6,827 bases of DNA from Phycisphaerae bacterium (GTDB taxonomy: Bacteria > Planctomycetota > Phycisphaerae > Tepidisphaerales > Tepidisphaeraceae), in assembly GCA_014380825.1 (NCBI GenBank), contig JACMJD010000423.1, positions 1 through 6,827 on the forward strand, read 5' to 3'. The position numbers were made by a program, and so were the translations under genes. Positions 4,890 through 6,827 of the stretch are shown here, one piece after another. Within the stretch, counting starts at the first letter, position 1. Every line of letters begins with the position of its first letter. The notes beneath the pieces are model-generated. The model saw only the letters and a program-made list of their open reading frames with translations, made no database searches and was not told the DNA's origin.

Positions 4890-5872
4890 AGATCGGTCGC
4901 CGCGACAGATTGCGACGCGTGCGCCCGACGATCGGCGTGACCGGTCCGGATCGCGGCGGCGATGCGGCGTGGCTGTTCACTTGGTTCAACCACACGCTCG
5001 CCGGTGCTCGCGCGGTTCGCATCACGCCGCATCGACACGCGACCAGCGACATCGCCGAATCGCTGGATGGCCTGATCATCGGCGGCGGCGCGGATGTCGA
5101 TCCCAAGCTATACGGCCAGGAGCTGCTGCACATCGTGCAAGCAGTGCAAGCGCCGCGGTTGGATCGCCCGCGATCTCTGCGCAAGCAATTGATCGACTTC
5201 ACCTTCCTGCCTCTGACCTGGCTCCTCCGCAAAGCGGCCGCATGTTGTGTCGAGAAAAAGGATGCCGAGAAAAGGGAAGTGACCCCTTTTTCGCGTGTCA
5301 GTGTTAAGAAACGGAAGGTGACCCCTTTTTCGCGGAAAAGGGGTCACCTCCCTTTTTTTACGCCTTTTGGTGCTGATGCGGCGCGCGATGAGTTGGAGAT
5401 GCGCCTGCTCGATCTGGCCGTGCAGCGCCGGCTGCCGATCCTCGGCATCTGCCGCGGCGAGCAGTTGATCAATGTGCATTTCGGCGGATCGTTGCATCAG
5501 GACCTCAAGAGTTTCTACGTCGAAGATCCGGAGGTCCGCACGATCCTGCCGCGAAAGAGAATCCGTGTCGAGCCGAATACGCGGCTGGCGCGCGTGATCG
5601 GCACGCAACCGCGCACCGTCAACGCATTGCATCAACAGGCGATCGCCACGCTCGGTCGCGGGTTGATCGCCGCGGCGAGAGATCGCAATGGCATTATCCA
5701 GGCGATCGAGCACGAATCGCTTCCGTTCGTGATCGGCGTGCAGTGGCACCCGGAATACCTGCCGCAGCACAAGCGGCAGCGGGCGATTTTCGAGGCGCTG
5801 GTCGACCACGCCCGCCGGCGAGAGCCGGTCGCGCACATGCAAGCGGGACCGATGATGCGGATCGCAGGATAG
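4886..5872 (+). CDS. Class I glutamine amidotransferase / peptidase C26 (gamma-glutamyl hydrolase-like) with repeat-encoded insert
   Basis: A 328-aa protein related to PuuD-type gamma-glutamyl-GABA hydrolases, which cleave gamma-glutamyl amide bonds with a Cys-His-Glu triad. Blocks: 'PTIGVTGPDRGG' (14-25), 'LDGLIIGGGADVDPKLYG' (60-77), 'ARDELEMRLLDLAVQRRLPILGICRGEQLINVHFGGSLHQDL' (166-207; nucleophile C189), 'VNALHQQAI' (245-253) and 'GVQWHPEY' (284-291; H288, E290). The GTG at 4886 is chosen because it overlaps the amidoligase stop as GTGA and follows AGGA at good spacing; the frame is open further upstream, but only inside the amidoligase gene. Between YG77 and R167 lies an enlarged linker: a hydrophobic stretch (about 102-121, LIDFTFLPLTWLLRKAAACC) and then about 39 residues encoded by a palindromic repeat (about 124-162, with KREVTPFSR, KRKVTPFSR and KRGHLPFF). 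The catalytic residues are all present, so activity is probably retained. The probable role is to process the amidoligase product. Confidence 0.9.
   Translation: MKIGRRDRLRRVRPTIGVTGPDRGGDAAWLFTWFNHTLAGARAVRITPHRHATSDIAESLDGLIIGGGADVDPKLYGQELLHIVQAVQAPRLDRPRSLRKQLIDFTFLPLTWLLRKAAACCVEKKDAEKREVTPFSRVSVKKRKVTPFSRKRGHLPFFTPFGADAARDELEMRLLDLAVQRRLPILGICRGEQLINVHFGGSLHQDLKSFYVEDPEVRTILPRKRIRVEPNTRLARVIGTQPRTVNALHQQAIATLGRGLIAAARDRNGIIQAIEHESLPFVIGVQWHPEYLPQHKRQRAIFEALVDHARRREPVAHMQAGPMMRIAG
5270..5360. repeat. REP/BIME-like palindromic element inserted in-frame in the amidotransferase gene
   Basis: It contains three copies of one short unit. GTGACCCCTTTTTCGCG occurs exactly at 5279-5295 and 5318-5334, 39 bp (13 codons) apart and in the same frame. 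An inverted copy lies at 5331-5347 (16/17 match). Copies 2 and 3 form a perfect 13-bp stem, GGTGACCCCTTTT (5317-5329) with AAAAGGGGTCACC (5336-5348), around a 6-nt loop. Imperfect pairing extends out to 5305 and 5360. The direct copies encode VTPFSR; the inverted copy encodes RGHLPFF. The composition (homopolymer T, A and C runs) differs from the surrounding gene. It resembles the REP-like AAAAGGGGTCA-type repeats that accompany REP-associated tyrosine transposases; no transposase is in this window. Confidence 0.8.
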
Positions 5873-5891
5873 CCCTCCGTGCCGCTCACGG

Positions 5892-5920
5892 TGGAGACCA
5901 CGCCACGCCGCGGCTATATT
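5892..5920 (+). promoter_or_regulatory. Candidate promoter of the HTTM gene
   Basis: TGGAGA (5892-5897; 4/6 to TTGACA) and TATATT (5915-5920; 5/6 to TATAAT) are separated by exactly 17 bp. The predicted start of transcription (about 5927) falls only a few bases before the GTG at 5932, where no Shine-Dalgarno exists, implying a leaderless or nearly leaderless mRNA. A small 5-bp hairpin (CCGTG 5877-5881 / CACGG 5887-5891) lies just upstream without a T-run. Confidence 0.45.
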
Positions 5921-5931
5921 CGTCGCTCATC

Positions 5932-6827
5932 GTGACCGAATCTGCGACCCTGCAATATTCTTCCCTCCCAACCGCGGGGCGCAATCTGAGATACGTGCGC
6001 TGGCTGCGACCATTTCAGATCGACGTGCGCGCGCTGGCCGTGATGCGGATCATGCTCGGCATCACCGTGCTGTACGATGTGATGAGCCGGATCGGTTTGC
6101 TGCGATGGTTTTACACCGACGATGGCGCTTCGCCTCGAAGCGTGTTCCTGGGCGGGTCGCTGAAGTGGCAATCATTCTATTCGCTCAGCGGTACTTACGG
6201 CTGGGCGGTTCTTCTCCTGACGATTCACGGAATTCTCGCACTGCTGTTCACGATCGGATTCCGCACGCGCCTCGTCACGATTGCGCTGTTCGCGATGATG
6301 TGGTCGCTGATCAATCGCAACCCCACGCTGTCGCATGGCGGGAACCATCTGGTTGCGTGGATGCTGATCTGGTCGCTGTTCGTGCCGGTGAACGCGGTTG
6401 CGTCGGTTGATGCATACACCGCGCGCCCGCGGCCAAGATTTCGTCGCGTCGCCAGCATCGCCACCGCGGCAATGCTCATTCAGATTGCGTTCGTGTACTG
6501 GCTTGCATTCGCAGCCAAGACCAGCGCGGATTGGCGATCGGACTTTTCGGCGGTCTATTACTTCCTGAACTCACACCTCAGCACGCCGCTGGGTTATGCG
6601 ATCGGGCAGTTGCCCGCGCTATCGCAACTGCTGACGATCGGCTCATTGGGACTGGAATTGTTCGGCCCGTTCTTTGCGTTGCTGACGTACAGCATGCCGC
6701 GCACGCGCACGCTGATCGTGCTGGGCTTCATCCTGTTTCACCTGGGGCTGGTCGCGACGATGTACGTCGGCACGTTCTCGTTCATCTGCATCGCGGCGTG
6801 GATGATTTACATCCCCACGCCAATGTG
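5932..6827 (+). CDS. HTTM domain (vitamin K-dependent gamma-carboxylase-like) membrane protein, 3' end outside window
   Basis: Read from GTG at 5932, 298 codons stay open to the window edge with no stop, so the gene is truncated by the window. The protein is a multi-pass inner-membrane protein of the HTTM family, which shares its membrane domain with vitamin K-dependent gamma-glutamyl carboxylase; bacterial members are mostly uncharacterised. Family blocks: 'QIDVRALAVMRIMLGITVLYDV' (29-50), 'FYTDDGASPRSV' (60-71), 'LFTIGFRTRLVT' (105-116), 'NRNPTLSHGGNHLVAWMLIWSLFVPVNAVASVDAY' (128-162), 'QIAFVYWLAFAAKTSADWRSDFSAVYYFLNSHLSTPLGY' (184-222), 'LGLELFGPFFALL' (239-251) and 'FHLGLVATMYVGTFSFICIAAWMIYIP' (269-295). 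Hydrophobic stretches recur throughout. The start is uncertain: a GTG at residue 22 is an alternative just before the conserved domain. A promoter-like pair lies directly upstream. It follows the amidotransferase by 59 bp and may be a separate transcription unit. Confidence 0.88.
   Translation, partial: MTESATLQYSSLPTAGRNLRYVRWLRPFQIDVRALAVMRIMLGITVLYDVMSRIGLLRWFYTDDGASPRSVFLGGSLKWQSFYSLSGTYGWAVLLLTIHGILALLFTIGFRTRLVTIALFAMMWSLINRNPTLSHGGNHLVAWMLIWSLFVPVNAVASVDAYTARPRPRFRRVASIATAAMLIQIAFVYWLAFAAKTSADWRSDFSAVYYFLNSHLSTPLGYAIGQLPALSQLLTIGSLGLELFGPFFALLTYSMPRTRTLIVLGFILFHLGLVATMYVGTFSFICIAAWMIYIPTPM

Noticed and set aside
5270..5360. CRISPR-like or tandem array
   Set aside because: Only three units, one inverted, with a single spacer-like gap and inside an ORF; it is a palindromic repeat element, not a CRISPR.
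1671..5646. GCGATCGC octamers at 1671, 2111 and 5639, reminiscent of cyanobacterial HIP1
   Set aside because: Only three copies, each within a gene and consistent with GC-rich codons such as Ala-Ile-Ala; nothing else suggests cyanobacteria.
5108..5842. 244-aa open frame on the minus strand across the amidotransferase gene
   Set aside because: It is the antisense shadow of a gene with clear catalytic motifs; it stays open because of GC-rich codon bias and the palindromic insert, and it has no recognisable domain.

Overview
The window is GC-rich bacterial chromosomal DNA. It most likely comes from a planctomycete or a related soil or sediment lineage. Three things point that way: an 'NAQKSTGPKSEEGK…NAxTHGL' orphan protein, short 'VTPFSR / KRGHLPFF'-coding palindromic repeats placed inside a gene, and degenerate CACGAAGG-type intergenic inverted repeats. 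I know all three mainly from Planctomycetota and neighbouring phyla. The taxonomic call is inference from remembered family distributions, not from a marker gene.

Layout from left to right. The 3' end of an alanine racemase gene (alr, +) runs in from outside the window. Its last 86 bp overlap, tail to tail, the end of a minus-strand gene for the orphan protein (147-827). A 279-bp intergenic stretch follows, with a TATAAT box for the orphan gene and a decayed inverted repeat. Next is a short-chain dehydrogenase/reductase gene (+, 1107-1886). It converges on a Bax inhibitor-1 family membrane protein gene (-, 1987-2712), and a double-hairpin terminator cassette lies between the two. The Bax1 gene is divergent from an aldo/keto reductase gene (+, 2823-3806).

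The right half holds the most distinctive content: a two-gene unit encoding an amidoligase-family protein (GTG start, 3867-4889) and a class I glutamine amidotransferase/peptidase C26 protein (GTG start, 4886-5872). The two overlap by GTGA, so they are almost certainly translationally coupled. The pair looks like a make-and-trim module for an amide- or gamma-glutamyl-linked metabolite or peptide, with unknown substrate. The amidotransferase carries an in-frame insertion of a palindromic repetitive element (three repeat copies, two direct and one inverted, about 5270-5360) that adds roughly 35-40 residues between the GGGADVDPxLYG motif and the nucleophile-elbow region without breaking the frame.

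The window ends inside an HTTM (vitamin K-dependent carboxylase-like) multi-pass membrane protein gene (GTG start at 5932). It has no stop within the window. A well-spaced -35/-10 pair ends 11 bp before its start codon, suggesting its own promoter and a leaderless or nearly leaderless mRNA.
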